NCBI RefSeq assembly: GCF_013402875.1
Contig: NZ_CP058579.1
Coordinates: 1,860,001-1,924,000, forward strand
Direction of reading: 5' to 3'
Length of the DNA: 64,000 bases
Source: Halorarum salinum
Lineage (GTDB): Archaea > Halobacteriota > Halobacteria > Halobacteriales > Haloferacaceae
The first letter of the stretch is position 1; every line of letters starts with the position of its first letter. This document shows, piece after piece, positions 63,450 to 64,000 of this stretch. The notes below the pieces were generated by a model. The model was not told the DNA's origin. It was given only the letters and a program-made list of their open reading frames with translations, and did no database searches. A program made the position numbers and the translations under genes.

Positions 63450-64000
63450 ATGAGCACGCGTGACGACGTTACGCGGTATCGTCGCAATATACAGGACGAG
63501 ATAGACAGTGCGACCGTCTACGAGGCCATGGCCTCAGCGGAATCTCAATCCCAGCTCGCCGACGTGTATCGGCGCTTGGCGGCGACCGAGCGTGAGCACG
63601 CGGAGTTCTGGACTGAGAAACTTCGTGAGTCGGGCACCGATATATCTACTCCACAGCCGTCTTGGAGAGCTCGTGTTCTCGCGTGGCTCGCCAGCCGGTT
63701 TGGCCCTGACGTTGTCGCCCCGACGATGCGCGCTGGAGAAACAACTGGCGGTGCAGGATACGCCAGGCAATCGGAAGTCGAGGGGACGGGGATAGTGGCT
63801 GACGAACGATCCCACGATCGCCTGCTTGCAGCAATCTCCGAGGCACCCGGCCGTGGCGCAGAAGGGAGCGTCCTCGCCCGCCTTGAAGGGCGACATCGCG
63901 CAACTAGTGGCAACGCCCTCAGGGCGGCCGTTCTCGGAGCGAACGACGGCCTCGTGTCGAACCTGAGTCTCGTGATGGGTGTCGCAGGGGCCGCCCTCAA
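63450..64000 (+). CDS. Ferritin-like domain fused to VIT1/CCC1 transporter (5' part)
   Basis: From the ATG at 63450 the product begins MSTRDDVTRYRRNIQDEIDS, then YEAMASAESQSQLADVYRRL and TEREHAEFWTEKL. This is a rubrerythrin/ferritin-like bundle with E...E-x2-H metal ligands. After a linker the start of a VIT1/CCC1 transporter appears at about residue 160: RAAVLGANDGLVSNLSLVMG. The gene runs off the window at 64000. Such fusions (MbfA type) export Fe2+ or Mn2+ with oxidation sensing in the cytosolic domain. Confidence 0.87.
   Translation, partial: MSTRDDVTRYRRNIQDEIDSATVYEAMASAESQSQLADVYRRLAATEREHAEFWTEKLRESGTDISTPQPSWRARVLAWLASRFGPDVVAPTMRAGETTGGAGYARQSEVEGTGIVADERSHDRLLAAISEAPGRGAEGSVLARLEGRHRATSGNALRAAVLGANDGLVSNLSLVMGVAGAAL

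Noticed and set aside
1-64000. CRISPR array
   Set aside because: No regularly spaced short repeats and no Cas-like proteins were found.

Overview
The window is haloarchaeal DNA (class Halobacteria). The reading frames are GC-rich with G/C in the third codon position. The predicted proteins are strongly acidic, and GTG starts are common. Several genes have an A/T-rich box about 25-30 bases before the start codon, as in leaderless archaeal transcripts. Family content agrees: TrmB, PAC2, DUF211, fused ADP-forming acetate-CoA ligase, ADP-dependent sugar kinase and BCCT. The setting looks like an accessory replicon or genomic island. Housekeeping genes are scarce apart from one tRNA-Ser, and roughly seventeen genes are truncated, frameshifted or fused to unrelated fragments.

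Region 1 (about 2-31 kb) is dominated by a stress and low-energy set. It holds a Ca2+-type P-type ATPase, VIT1/CCC1, DUF211, a PNPOx-fold protein, an ATPase/UspA chimera, MgtC-DUF4010, ADP-forming acetate-CoA ligase, PAC2, a CBS remnant, a PRPP-synthetase-like protein, a dienelactone hydrolase, a frameshifted UspA, a phosphoribosyltransferase, Hsp20, PEP synthase, an ADP-dependent glucokinase/phosphofructokinase, DUF2267, an intact UspA, a frameshifted TrmB regulator and a collapsed class II ribonucleotide reductase. The family list resembles the mycobacterial DosR dormancy regulon (UspA, CtpF, HspX, PfkB, NrdZ, phosphoribosyltransferase, CBS, PNPOx). This parallel is the most interesting idea in the window.

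Region 2 (about 31-44 kb) carries an AGE-family epimerase and a remnant of a second copy. It also has a frameshifted PD-(D/E)XK-type protein, a BCCT transporter with a tiny overlapping upstream ORF, a lactate-racemase-like protein and a glycosyltransferase/methyltransferase deletion joint. It ends in an Acr3/BASS-type exporter module with a divergent HxlR regulator and a clear 7-7-7 inverted repeat between the divergent genes.

Region 3 (about 44-64 kb) is more A/T-rich and shows mobile DNA: a broken tyrosine recombinase, an 85-base repeat pair, and an IS5-type transposase inside a 2.0-kb segment bounded by 20-base inverted repeats that also encloses a membrane-protein gene. Between these lie an Nramp-like/TauE pair, a metallo-hydrolase, three small lipoprotein genes with near-identical promoter boxes, a selenium-binding-protein/ferredoxin/DUF2182 operon, a UbiB-like kinase, a YHS protein and, at the right edge, a ferritin-like-VIT1 fusion.

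Together the genes point to coping with metal and redox stress, low oxygen and carbon limitation. The many single-base lesions need read-level confirmation before they are called true pseudogenes.
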